A stretch of 51,605 bases of DNA from Betaproteobacteria bacterium (GTDB taxonomy: Bacteria > Pseudomonadota > Gammaproteobacteria > Burkholderiales > SG8-41). The notes under the pieces are model-generated. The model was not told the DNA's origin. It ran no database searches and was given only the letters and a program-made list of their open reading frames with translations. Shown here piece after piece: positions 18,069 to 27,312 of the stretch (within the stretch, counting starts at the first letter, position 1; each line of letters begins with the position of its first letter). The stretch covers positions 1-51,605 of the forward strand of contig CANJQI010000011.1 of assembly GCA_947476215.1 (NCBI GenBank), read 5' to 3'. Made by a program: the position numbers and the translations under genes.

Positions 18069-19277
18069 ATGAGCAACGATACGAAAACGGCAGGGATGGA
18101 TACGCGGCCGCCCGAAGGGCTCATTACCGACGAAGCGTTGGCCGCCGCGAGGGAAATGATAGGCACCTATTTGCGGCCGGAAGGTCCGTTCATTCAGGAC
18201 GTGGCGATCGATACCATACGCACGTACTGCAACGGCATCGGGGATCTGAATCCGCTGTTCCGCGATCTCGAATACGGACGGCGCAGCCGCCATTCTTCCA
18301 TCCTCGGGCATCCGACGATGCCGATGGCCTACGGCTACATAGGCCGTACGCGCTGGGGTTTCCCCGGCGTGCATGGATTTTTTGCCGGCAACGACTGGGA
18401 GTTCTTCCGCAACTGGCGTGTCGGTGACCGCATGAACTGTCTGGAGCGCGTGGTCGGGGTGGTTCCCAAGGAAAGCAAATTTTCGGGCAAGCTGGTACTC
18501 CAGTACACCGAAGCGCTATTCCTCAATCAGCGCGACGAGCTGGTGGCTCGTGTTCTCGGCTGGTGCACGCGCCATGAGCGCCGTGCTTCGCGTGAGAAGG
18601 GCAAGCACGAGGGCGTCAAGACCTACCAGTACACCACTGATGAGCTCGAAAAAATCGAGGGGTTGGAGCTGGAAGAGCCGAATCGCATACGCGGCGGCAA
18701 TATCCGTTACTTTCAGGACGTACACGTCGGTGAGGAAATGGACGCGATTGCGCGCGGCCCGCTGACCGCCATGGATCTTAAAGGCTTTAATGTCGGCGTC
18801 GGCCGCGGTCTTACGCACGGCCTGGTGCTGCAGGCCGCACAGCGACATCCCGGACACTATTTTCGCAATCCGGAGGCGGGCGGCGGCATCGAGTACACCG
18901 GTATCGGGCATCAGCGCCCGAGCACGGCGCAGCAGGTCGGCGTGCCGTCGGCGTATGACTACGGCCCGGGCCGTACGAGCTGGCTCACGACGCTTGTGAC
19001 CAACTGGATGGGCGATGCGGCTTTCCTGAAACGCCTGCGCGGCGAAATGCGCCGCTTCAACATCGTCGGCGACACAACCTGGTGCAAAGGCAAGGTCGCG
19101 CGCAAGTACGAGAAGGACGGTTACGCGCTGGTGGATCTCGAAATCTGGGCCGAAAACCAGCGCGGAGAAGTCACTGCACCCGGTGTTGCGACCGTCATGT
19201 TGCCGTCGAGGGATCTGGCCCATCGCCCGGTCGTTGACGGCGCGGGATTCGAGCTGGGATTGCACCTGATACGCTAA
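18069..19277 (+). CDS. MaoC/FAS1-type double-hotdog hydratase (cassette B)
   Basis: At 402 residues this is the same length as 3712-4920 and nearly co-linear with it (shared blocks include G-T-Y-L-R-P-E-G-P, G-D-L-N-P-L-F-R-D, E-F-F-R-x-W-R and G-D-T-T-W-C-K-G-K-V). It has two hotdog domains and is predicted to hydrate a CoA thioester. AGGAGG precedes ATG 18069. It is the first gene of cassette B behind the LysR operator. The strong conservation between cassettes suggests the same or a very similar substrate. Confidence 0.87.
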   Translation: MSNDTKTAGMDTRPPEGLITDEALAAAREMIGTYLRPEGPFIQDVAIDTIRTYCNGIGDLNPLFRDLEYGRRSRHSSILGHPTMPMAYGYIGRTRWGFPGVHGFFAGNDWEFFRNWRVGDRMNCLERVVGVVPKESKFSGKLVLQYTEALFLNQRDELVARVLGWCTRHERRASREKGKHEGVKTYQYTTDELEKIEGLELEEPNRIRGGNIRYFQDVHVGEEMDAIARGPLTAMDLKGFNVGVGRGLTHGLVLQAAQRHPGHYFRNPEAGGGIEYTGIGHQRPSTAQQVGVPSAYDYGPGRTSWLTTLVTNWMGDAAFLKRLRGEMRRFNIVGDTTWCKGKVARKYEKDGYALVDLEIWAENQRGEVTAPGVATVMLPSRDLAHRPVVDGAGFELGLHLIR

Positions 19278-19301
19278 ACGCAGCATCGCGCGGAGGAAAC
19301 G

Positions 19302-20513
19302 ATGCCCGCAGCATTGAACGATACGCCGCTCGACGGCGTGGTGGTTATTGAGCATTGTCGCAGCGTAGCTGGGTCGTACGCGGGCCGCATGCTCGCGCTC
19401 ATGGGGGCGCGTGTCATCAAGATTGAAGCCCCCGGCACGGGAGATCCGCTGCGGCGTATGCCGCCATTCCTAGACGGCGAACAGCGCAGTGCGCTGTTCG
19501 ATTACATTAACGTCAACAAGGCCAGCATCACGCTGGACCTGTCGACCAAGCCCGGTCGCGCACTGCTCGACGAATTGTTGAAGAAGGCCGATGTGTTTAT
19601 GGACGATACGCGTCCGCTCGATCGGCGTGCGCTCGGTATCGATCCCGAACAGGTGGCCGATCAGCAGCCATCGTTGCTCTATGCATCTGTATTGCCATTC
19701 GGCGCGGTGGGTAACCATTGCAATTACTTTGCGTATGAACTCAATACGCTGCATTCGGGCGGCGAGGGTTACCTCATGCCCAACGGGCTCGCGCTGGACC
19801 TGTTCCCCGAGCGCCCGCCAGTCAAAATCTACGGTCAGTTCGCGCAGTTTGTGGGTGGCACGTCTGCCGTGTGCGCGATCATCTCCGGCCTGCTGGTTCA
19901 GGATCAGGTCGGCGGCCAGTTGCTCGACATCTCGGTCCAGGACGCGAATGTGGCGCTGAGCTGTTTCAACATCCAGCGACTGGGCGAGGGCGTGCTGGAG
20001 AACCGGCATGGCCGCTCGTTTCAGTACGGCGGCGTGCTGGAATGCGTAGACGGTTACGTGGGTCTGTTGACGCTCGAACAAAAGCAGTGGGAAGGCCTCG
20101 TGAAGCTGATGGGCGACCCGGAGTGGACTCAAGAGGAGTGGTTGAAGGATCCGCTTAACCGCGGCCGGCGCGGCGCCGAAATCAATAAGCACATCCGGGC
20201 GTGGGCGAAGTCGCAGCGCGTCGAAGATCTCGTGCTGAGAGGACAGGCGCAGGGCGTGCCGCTCGCGAAATACGTCGGTCCGGACGAAATCATGGCGGCC
20301 GAGCAGACCAAGGCGCGCGACATGTTTGTCGAGGTCGACATACCTGGAGTAGGCAAGGTGCCCATGCTGACCGCACCCTTCCAGCTCATGACGCCCGAAA
20401 CGTTGACCGCGTATCCGGCGCAACCCGGTGCCAGCAACGCAGCAGTATTCTGCGAAATGCTGGGGCATAGCAAAGCCGAGCTTGATCGCTGGCGCGCGGA
20501 CAAGGTGGTGTGA
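19302..20513 (+). CDS. Class III CoA-transferase, subunit lacking catalytic Asp (cassette B)
   Basis: A CaiB/BaiF protein of 403 residues and counterpart of 4917-6191 (shared V-N-K-A-S-I-T-L-D, G-E-G-Y-L-M-P-N-G-L-A-L-D and S-V-Q-D-A-N-V-A-L-S). At the catalytic Asp position, about residue 182, it reads F-A-Q-F-V-G-G-T-S-A with Gln. It is therefore probably the non-catalytic partner of the next gene. A GGAGGA site precedes the ATG. Confidence 0.85.
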   Translation: MPAALNDTPLDGVVVIEHCRSVAGSYAGRMLALMGARVIKIEAPGTGDPLRRMPPFLDGEQRSALFDYINVNKASITLDLSTKPGRALLDELLKKADVFMDDTRPLDRRALGIDPEQVADQQPSLLYASVLPFGAVGNHCNYFAYELNTLHSGGEGYLMPNGLALDLFPERPPVKIYGQFAQFVGGTSAVCAIISGLLVQDQVGGQLLDISVQDANVALSCFNIQRLGEGVLENRHGRSFQYGGVLECVDGYVGLLTLEQKQWEGLVKLMGDPEWTQEEWLKDPLNRGRRGAEINKHIRAWAKSQRVEDLVLRGQAQGVPLAKYVGPDEIMAAEQTKARDMFVEVDIPGVGKVPMLTAPFQLMTPETLTAYPAQPGASNAAVFCEMLGHSKAELDRWRADKVV

Positions 20514-20515
20514 AC

Positions 20516-21745
20516 ATGATGAATAAACCGACCATTAACAAGCCGACCATTCGCAAGCCGTTGCAGGGTGTGCGCATCACCGACTTTACCGTGCATGCGG
20601 CGGGACCGTTCTGCACTCACATGCTCGCGCTGCTGGGCGCCGAGTGCATCAAGGTCGAGAGCACCAAACGCATGGATGTGTTCCGCAAGCCGCACCCGGT
20701 GTATGGGCGCATGGAAGCGGCATCGTTCGCGCAGGTGGCGGCCAACAAGCTTTCCATCCAGATCAACATGAAGCATGCGCGCGGCGCCGAGCTGGCGCGC
20801 AGGGTGATAGCCATCAGCGACATTATGTGTGAATCGTTCCGTCCTGGCGTGATGGAGCGTTTGGGCATAGGCTACGAAGCGCTTAAAGCCATCAAGCACG
20901 ACATCGTCATGGTGTCGATCTCGGCATGCGGGCAGACCGGCCCGGAGCGGAATTACCGCGGCTATGCGCCGTTATTCGGGGCCACCGGTGGTCTCGGCAC
21001 GCTGACCGGTTTCGCGGACGGCCCCCCTGTAGAGATGCGTCATGCGATGGATCACGGAACCGGCCTGGCCGCGGCTGCGGCGACGCTGGCGGCTTATTTA
21101 CGCAAGAAGCGCACGGGTAAGGGGCAGCATGTCGACATCTCCGCCCGGGAAGTCGCCACATCTTTCATTGGCGATGCGCTGCTGCAATATGCGGCGACCG
21201 GCCAGTCGTCGGGCAGGCAGGGAAACGATATTCCCGGCATGGCGCCGCACAACGTATATCCATGCCTGGGCACCGATATGTGGATATCCATTGCTGTTGC
21301 GCAAGACAGTGAGTGGGCAGGGCTTGCGCGTGCCATGGGCCGCGAGCAGTGGATATCCGATCCGCAATACGCGACATCGGCGTCGCGCTGGGAACACAGG
21401 CGCGTTCTCGATGAGGAAATCGCGCAGTGGACGCGCACGCGCACGCGCGAGGCGTTGACGGCCTTGCTGCAGAAGCACGGCGTTGCCGCTTTCCCGTCAT
21501 ATCACGCCAAGGATATCGTCGAAGACCCGCATATGCTGAGTCGCGGCGCGATCAAGGAACTCAGAAGCCCCAAAGGCGAGACCCGTCTGGCGGTCGGCGT
21601 GCCGTGGCGGTTCTCTCGCACGCCCGGTTCGATCGACACGTGGACGCCCGAATTGGGCGAGCATAATCGATACGTATTTGGCGAATTGCTCGGTATGAAA
21701 GAGTCTGAAATCCTCGAATTGATCGAGGACCAGGCGATCTATTAG
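20516..21745 (+). CDS. Class III CoA-transferase, catalytic subunit (cassette B)
   Basis: A CaiB/BaiF protein of 409 residues and counterpart of 6203-7393. The start lies 3 nt after the previous stop; ATG 20516 or 20519 are equally possible. The N-terminus has a short repeat (N-K-P-T-I twice). It contains E-S-F-R-P-G-V-M and the probable catalytic Asp179 in A-M-D-H-G-T-G-L. It presumably forms a heteromer with 19302-20513 and charges a carboxylate with CoA. Confidence 0.86.
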   Translation: MMNKPTINKPTIRKPLQGVRITDFTVHAAGPFCTHMLALLGAECIKVESTKRMDVFRKPHPVYGRMEAASFAQVAANKLSIQINMKHARGAELARRVIAISDIMCESFRPGVMERLGIGYEALKAIKHDIVMVSISACGQTGPERNYRGYAPLFGATGGLGTLTGFADGPPVEMRHAMDHGTGLAAAAATLAAYLRKKRTGKGQHVDISAREVATSFIGDALLQYAATGQSSGRQGNDIPGMAPHNVYPCLGTDMWISIAVAQDSEWAGLARAMGREQWISDPQYATSASRWEHRRVLDEEIAQWTRTRTREALTALLQKHGVAAFPSYHAKDIVEDPHMLSRGAIKELRSPKGETRLAVGVPWRFSRTPGSIDTWTPELGEHNRYVFGELLGMKESEILELIEDQAIY

Positions 21746-21755
21746 GATACTGTCC

Positions 21756-22988
21756 ATGCATCCCGTATTGGCCGGCAAGCGCGTGATCGAACTGGGTACC
21801 ATGGTCGCGGCGCCATTTGCGGCGCACATGCTCGCGCAGTTCGGCGCGGAAGTGATCAAGGTAGAGCCGCCGTCAGGGGACCCCACGCGCAAGATGGTAC
21901 GCGGCGGACCGAGCGGCACGTTTATCGCGTACAGCCGCGGCAAGCGCAGCGTCTGCATAGACCTCAAGCGGGCGCAGGGGCAGGACGTGCTGCGCCGACT
22001 GATTGCTGCCGCGGATGTCGTCGTGCACAACCTCGCTCCCGGCTCCGCACGCAGCCTGGGCGTCACGCACGCCGATTGCGTGAAGGCGAATCCACGCCTT
22101 GTTTATTGCCACATTCAGGGGTATGGGCCAGGTCCCCTGGAGGAAGAACTCGCGTCCAATCCCGTCATAGAAGCGAGCACGGGGGTGATGTACACGCACC
22201 GCATTGATGGACGCCCGACGCGGCTGGGCCCCTCGTATCACGACCAGTTTGCCGGCATGTACGCTGTAATGGGTATCCTGGCGGCGCTACAGGCGCCGGA
22301 AAACGATGTCAACGCGCGTCGTGTCGAGGTGGGACTTTACGAAACAGGCCTGCACGTTGCAAGCCGCGATCTCGTCAATGGCCAGCTCAAAAGCCAACTT
22401 GGCGTCAAAACGCGGCCCGATGCGGATCAGGGCGAATTCAGCATGCCGGGTTACGGCTCATACGAAACGTCGGATGGCCGCTGGGTTTACCTGGTGATGC
22501 TGAGCGACGCGCACTGGGCAAAGTTCTGTGAGGCGATGGCGTTGCCCCAAGTTTCGGATGCGTCGCTCGCAAGCATACGCGAGCGGAAAAGACGGGGTCC
22601 TGAAGTCGAGGCCATCGTCAGCGCGGCCATGCGCGCGCATACGTTTGTGGAGGCCATGACACGACTCAAATCCGCCGGCGTAGGCTGTACCGAGGTGAAA
22701 CCGCTGGCCACCGTGCTCGATGAGCCGCACGCGCGCGAGGCCGGCAAACTCGGTGCAGTCAAGTTCCAGGCGCTGAATTTTTCGGTCCCCAATATGCCTC
22801 TGCCGTGGCAGGTCGCAACTGATGGCGATGAACTCTCGCCACCGCTGTTGGGCGAGCATACGCAGGACGTACTGATGTCGATTGGTTACAGCGCTGCCGA
22901 TGTCGAGGGCTTGCGCGCGGGTGACGTCGTGCGGATTGCGCAAAGCGACGGCCGTCCGATATGGGCGCCACCGCGCCGCCCGGCGTAG
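21756..22988 (+). CDS. Class III CoA-transferase, third, homomeric type
   Basis: This 410-residue CaiB/BaiF protein is closer to the single-subunit members than to the paired ones: I-E-L-G-T-M-V-A-A-P, I-K-V-E-P-P-S-G-D-P, H-N-L-A-P-G-S-A, G-Y-G-P-G-P, and the probable catalytic Asp163 in Y-H-D-Q-F-A-G-M-Y. It has no counterpart in cassette A. AGGA overlapping the upstream stop serves the ATG. It could move CoA between product and substrate or act on a second acid. Confidence 0.86.
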   Translation: MHPVLAGKRVIELGTMVAAPFAAHMLAQFGAEVIKVEPPSGDPTRKMVRGGPSGTFIAYSRGKRSVCIDLKRAQGQDVLRRLIAAADVVVHNLAPGSARSLGVTHADCVKANPRLVYCHIQGYGPGPLEEELASNPVIEASTGVMYTHRIDGRPTRLGPSYHDQFAGMYAVMGILAALQAPENDVNARRVEVGLYETGLHVASRDLVNGQLKSQLGVKTRPDADQGEFSMPGYGSYETSDGRWVYLVMLSDAHWAKFCEAMALPQVSDASLASIRERKRRGPEVEAIVSAAMRAHTFVEAMTRLKSAGVGCTEVKPLATVLDEPHAREAGKLGAVKFQALNFSVPNMPLPWQVATDGDELSPPLLGEHTQDVLMSIGYSAADVEGLRAGDVVRIAQSDGRPIWAPPRRPA

Positions 22989-23035
22989 GCAGCAGCGCTT
23001 CAACCGAATTTCTTACATTAATGCAAAGGATAATC

Positions 23036-24406
23036 ATGGGCATTGCTTTTGAACTTGCAAAACGAATCACCGCCATGAATTATGACCAACTGCCGGCGGA
23101 AGCCGTCAAGTGGGCCAAGATTTCGCTTGTCGACACCATCGCCTGCGCACTGGCCGCCGCCGATGAGGAGGGCCCCCGCATCGCGGAGAGCGTGCTGTCC
23201 TTCGGCCGTAGCGGCGGCTCCAGCCTGATCTGGGGCACCCAACGGCGCACGGTGCCGCTCGACGCCGCGGCCATCAACGGCACAACCGCGCATGCGCTCG
23301 ATTACGACGACTGCAACAATGCGCTGGCGGGCCACCCTTCCGCTGCGTTGCTGCCGGCTGCGATTGCGCTTGGCGAAGAACTGCAAGCCAGCGGCCGCGA
23401 TGTGATCCTTGCCTACATCACCGGCTTCGAGGCGCAATCCAAAGTGGCGCATGCGGTGCATCTTCATCATTACGAAAAAGGCTGGCATCCGACATCCACG
23501 ATCGGTATTTTCGGCGCCACCGCCGCGTGTGCCACGCTGTTCAAGATGGATGCCGAACAGACCGCCACGGCGCTGTCCATCGCGTGTTCGCTGTCGTCCG
23601 GTATCAAAGCAAACTTCGGCACCATGACCAAGCCGTTGCATGCCGGCGAATGTTCGCGTAACGGCATGTACGCGGCGTTGCTGGCGCGTAAAGGTTTCAC
23701 CGCCTGCCCCGAGGCGTTCGAGCATAAGCAGGGATTCTTCGAGGTCTACAATGGAGAAGGCAATTACGATGCCGCCAAGGTGCTGGCGACGTGGTGCGAT
23801 CCTTATGAAGTGCTCGCACCGGGTGTCGGTCTCAAGCAGTACCCGTGCTGCGGTAGCACGCACTCGGCTGTCGACGCGATGATCTCGCTGCGCCAGAAGC
23901 ATGATCTGCGTCCCGAACAAGTGGCGAAAATCGAATCGATCACGCACGACCGTGCCCTCGCCCACACCAATCGGCCGTTTCCGTGCAGCACGCTGGATGC
24001 GAAGTTCAGCGTTCAGTATTGCGTGGTGCGTGCGCTCATGCACGGCGATGTGACCTTTGAACACTTCGAAGGCGACTCCTATAACGATCCGGAAGTGCAG
24101 AAGTTGCTGAAGATCACCGAGGCGCGTCCGCATGACTACCAGCCCAAGGGTATGTACGAGCATTTCCAGGGCCAGGTTATCGTAACCACCAAAGACGGCC
24201 GGAAATTGTCGGAGTGGGTGGATCAGCCGTTGCGCGGGCCGAAGAATTCCGCGCCGCCCGACCGTCTGGAATCGAAATTCCGCGACTGTGCCGCGAAGGC
24301 GCTGGTCCCAGGTTCCATACAAAAGCTCTACGACGTGCTGCAGTCGGTTGACACCGTCAAAGACATTCGTGAAGTGACTAAACTACTGTCGGACTCCGTG
24401 AAATAG
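23036..24406 (+). CDS. MmgE/PrpD family protein
   Basis: With ATG 23036 (AAGGA 5 nt upstream) the protein has 456 residues; the frame is open from 22961 but the extra 25 residues are not family-like. It keeps the classic motif A-L-D-Y-D-D-C-N-N-A and G-H-P-S-A-A-L-L-P-A, then K-P-L-H-A-G, Y-P-C-C-G-S-T-H-S-A and D-A-K-F-S-V-Q-Y. It therefore looks catalytically intact as a dehydratase, decarboxylase or isomerase of the 2-methylcitrate dehydratase fold. The gene at 2020 has lost the Y-D-D motif, so the two are not simple duplicates. Confidence 0.88.
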   Translation: MGIAFELAKRITAMNYDQLPAEAVKWAKISLVDTIACALAAADEEGPRIAESVLSFGRSGGSSLIWGTQRRTVPLDAAAINGTTAHALDYDDCNNALAGHPSAALLPAAIALGEELQASGRDVILAYITGFEAQSKVAHAVHLHHYEKGWHPTSTIGIFGATAACATLFKMDAEQTATALSIACSLSSGIKANFGTMTKPLHAGECSRNGMYAALLARKGFTACPEAFEHKQGFFEVYNGEGNYDAAKVLATWCDPYEVLAPGVGLKQYPCCGSTHSAVDAMISLRQKHDLRPEQVAKIESITHDRALAHTNRPFPCSTLDAKFSVQYCVVRALMHGDVTFEHFEGDSYNDPEVQKLLKITEARPHDYQPKGMYEHFQGQVIVTTKDGRKLSEWVDQPLRGPKNSAPPDRLESKFRDCAAKALVPGSIQKLYDVLQSVDTVKDIREVTKLLSDSVK

Positions 24407-24481
24407 CGGAAGTCGGCAGTTCAGTCGAGGACTGGCGATCCGGCGCGGGCGATTCGCGGAGACAACTGGGAGAACGGCACC

Positions 24482-25507
24482 ATGAGCGCAGTGTGCACGA
24501 TGGGCAGAGCGATGAAGCAGGTGCAGCACGGACGGGCAGTGCGCAGCGTATTGGTGACGGCAGGACTCATGTGTCTGTTGACCTCCGTGGCGAACGCCGC
24601 TGATACCGCGGCGAACTATCCGTCGCGGCCGATACGCTTCATCGCGCCGACCACGCCGGGTGGTGCTAACGACATCCTTCCGCGCCTTCTCGGCGCACGC
24701 ATGACGCAGAACTGGGGCCAGCAGGTGGTGATCGATCTGCGGCCCGGCGCCGGCGGCGTGGTCGGCACCGAGATCGCGGCGCGTGCGGCGCCAGACGGTT
24801 ACACGCTGCTGATAATTGCCAACGGTTACGTGCTCAATCCATTTCTCATCGCCAAACTGCCCTATGACACGCTGAAGGATCTGGATCGCGTGTCGCTGTT
24901 CACCGTTGCACCACTGGTGCTCGTCGTGCATCCGAGCATGCCCGCCAAATCGGTGCAGGAACTCATTGCCTACGCCAAGGAACGGCCGGGGCAAATCAAT
25001 TACGGCACGTCGGGCCTGGGCTCGGGTGGCTGGCTGTCGATGGAGCTGTTCAAGCGCATGACGGGCCTGAAAATGACCCACATTGCCTACAAAGGGGCGG
25101 GCCAGTCCACTGCTGCGGTGCTGACCAACGATGTGCACATGTTGTTCACGTCCTCGCTCGCGGCGTCGCCCTACATCAAGGGCGGACGGATGCGCGCGCT
25201 CGGCGTGACATCGGCCAAGCGCGTGCCGTCGATGGAGGGGGTGCCGGCGCTCGCCGAGTTCATGCCCGGTTACGAAGTGCTCAACTTTTTCGGCGTGCTG
25301 GTGCCTGCAGGCACGCCCAAGGCCATCATCAACAAGCTCAACGATGAGATCAACCGCATCACCGGATTGCCCGATGTGCGCGAGCAGTTTGCCCAGCTCG
25401 GATTTGATCCGGTACACAACACACCGGAACAATTCACCGCCTATGTCCGTGCGGAGATGAACAAGTGGTCGGCGATTTTCCGCGAAGCGGGTATCAAGGC
25501 GGAGTAG
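24482..25507 (+). CDS. TctC/Bug periplasmic solute receptor
   Basis: A TctC receptor of 341 residues. The signal peptide is preceded by an unusually long basic n-region and is cleaved near V-A-N-A-A-D. The ligand loop is I-A-P-T-T-P-G-G-A-N-D, with I-D-L-R-P-G-A-G-G-V-V-G, A-K-L-P-Y-D-T-L-K-D and I-A-Y-K-G-A-G-Q-S after it. Only 5 nt separate it from the third selenoprotein gene, whose GGAG site lies inside its last codons, so receptor and selenoprotein are made together. Confidence 0.9.
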   Translation: MSAVCTMGRAMKQVQHGRAVRSVLVTAGLMCLLTSVANAADTAANYPSRPIRFIAPTTPGGANDILPRLLGARMTQNWGQQVVIDLRPGAGGVVGTEIAARAAPDGYTLLIIANGYVLNPFLIAKLPYDTLKDLDRVSLFTVAPLVLVVHPSMPAKSVQELIAYAKERPGQINYGTSGLGSGGWLSMELFKRMTGLKMTHIAYKGAGQSTAAVLTNDVHMLFTSSLAASPYIKGGRMRALGVTSAKRVPSMEGVPALAEFMPGYEVLNFFGVLVPAGTPKAIINKLNDEINRITGLPDVREQFAQLGFDPVHNTPEQFTAYVRAEMNKWSAIFREAGIKAE

Positions 25508-25512
25508 CCAAC

Positions 25513-27144
25513 ATGAACATGACAGAAATATTTGATCCCCGTTCGGGGCCCGACTCCACTTTTTATAAACCGTCCGGTGTCGAGTCGCTCACCGGCAAGG
25601 TTGTGGGCTTTATCGACAACACCAAGCCTAATTTCAATCACCTCGTGGATGATCTTGCCGATGTTCTGATTTCCAACTACGGTGTGAAAAAAGTGCTGAA
25701 ACGCGGCAAGCGCGTACAGTCGGTGCCGGCGCCCGAAGCGGTGTATGCGGAACTGGAGGCGGATGCGGATATCGTCATCACGGGCTCCGGAGATTGAGGG
25801 GCCTGCGCGTCGTGGAGTGTCCACGATAGTGTAGAGTCGGTGAAGCGGGGCAAGGCAGCAGTGACCGTATGCTCGACTGCTTTCGAATCGCTGGGCAGGT
25901 CGCAGGCGCGGTCGCTGGGCTGTCCCGATCTGCCGCTCGCATTTGTACCGCATCCATTCGGACTCATTGCCCGCGACAAATTGCGTCCGATCGCTGAAGA
26001 TGTCGCAAGACAGATTGAATCACTGCTTGCCGTGCAGTCGCGTGCCGGGGCGGTGACAACGGGTGGAAATGCCAGGACGCAGGCAGCGGTGCGGATGCGC
26101 GTTCCGGACGACGTGGAACTGCTGCACCTCAAGTTGATGGATGAGGGCATAGGCGATGGCTTGCCGGTGATCCCGCCCACGCCTGAGCGCGTGGCGCGCA
26201 TGCTGACAGGTACGCGGCGTGCAGCCGATGACGTGATCGCGGCGCTGGCACCGGCTTTCGGTCTTGCCACGGTACGGCACATTGCCATCAATGCGGTGAT
26301 GGCGGGGTGCAGGCCGCAAGCGATGGAGTTGCTCATTGCCATGGTGGACGCGATTGCCGCGACGGAGTTCAATCTGCAGGGCATACAGGCGACGACCAAT
26401 CCGGCCGCGGTGTGGGCAGTCGTCAGCGGCACGGCGGCCATGCGCGCGAACGTGAACGCCGGTACTAACTGTCTCGCACCGGGTACGCACGCCAACACCG
26501 CGATTGGCCGTGCGCTGCGCCTGATGATGCTCAATATCGGCGGCGCAACGCCGGGCGTGATGGACCATGCCACGCAGGGTCAGCCCGGCAAGCTGTCCAT
26601 GGTGTGCGCGGAGAACGAAGCGCGATCGCCGTGGCAGACGCTGGGCGAGGAACGCGGCTATGCGCAAGGGGCAGGTTCGGTGACCATGGTCGGATTTTCC
26701 GGTACGCTCAACATGAACACGCACTCGAAGGACGCGGACGATATACTGCGCTGCTTCGCGGATTCGATGGCGCATGCGCCAAGCAACGACTACTGGTGCG
26801 GTGGCGAGCCGTGGATCATCTTTGCGCCCGAACACGCGGCTATCCTTAGCGCAGCGGGATATTCGAAGGCCGACGTCAAGGCGAAGTTGTGGGAATATTC
26901 GTTGATGCCCGCGTCGCGCATGGCGGCAAAAGACATGGAGCGCACCATACGCACGCGCAAACCCGAACTGGGACTGATCACGGCCAACACGCTGCTACCG
27001 ATTTCGACCGAAGTGAGTCGCATCGGGGTCCTGTGCGCGGGTGGGCCGGGTACTCATTCGGTTTATGTGCCGGGATTCGGCAACTCGCGGTCGGTGACAA
27101 GGCCCGTGTGCGATCCGGGCGTACGGAGCAGGAATGATGAATGA
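25513..27144 (+). CDS. Fused selenoprotein, GrdB-like Sec domain plus W-D-G-L-P domain (locus 3)
   Basis: With UGA 25795-25797 as Sec the product is 543 residues with Sec95. ATG 25513 has GGAG at 25501-25504. The first domain has G-K-V-V-G-F-I-D-N-T-K-P-N-F-N-H and D-I-V-I-T-G-S-G-D-U-G-A-C-A-S-W, then V-T-V-C-S-T-A-F and V-P-H-P-F-G-L. The second domain reads G-I-G-D-G-L-P-V-I-P-P-T (the W-T/S-D of the others is altered), I-N-A-V-M-A-G-C-R-P, N-A-G-T-N-C-L, F-A-P-E-H-A and C-A-G-G-P-G-T-H-S. The middle Thr after the Cys of locus 2 is Ala here. It is close to locus 2 over its length and belongs to cassette B. Confidence 0.9.
25795..25827 (+). promoter_or_regulatory. UGA Sec codon and SECIS-like hairpin, locus 3
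   Basis: The UGA is at 25795-25797. Again after 11 nt, GTCGTGGA at 25809-25816 pairs with TCCACGAT at 25820-25827 around GTG. The outermost pair is a G-U wobble in RNA, so the base change keeps the stem. Confidence 0.86.
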
Positions 27145-27278
27145 CAGTGGTCAGGAGAAAGCAGTGCGTTCGGGTATGAGTGTGTTTTCCTTATTTCGAT
27201 ATACACTCGCATATGGCAATCGTCCTGCCGTAGACCGGGACCCAGAAACACCGATGAAAATCTCGATAATCATTCTGG

Positions 27279-27298
27279 ATTCCGGTTTTCACCGGAAT
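27279..27298. repeat. REP-like palindrome before a TctC gene
   Basis: ATTCCGGT at 27279-27286 pairs with ACCGGAAT at 27291-27298 across TTTC. With its flanks (TCATTCTGG... and ...GACGGGTAT) it matches the common dispersed CCGGAATGACGG intergenic repeat of Proteobacteria. It lies 15 nt before the next ATG, which has no good ribosome site, so it may weaken that gene's expression. Confidence 0.6.
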
Positions 27299-27312
27299 GA
27301 CGGGTATACGTC

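Noticed and set aside
23018-24322. 434-codon minus-strand open frame
   Set aside because: Antisense shadow of the intact PrpD gene with no domain signature.
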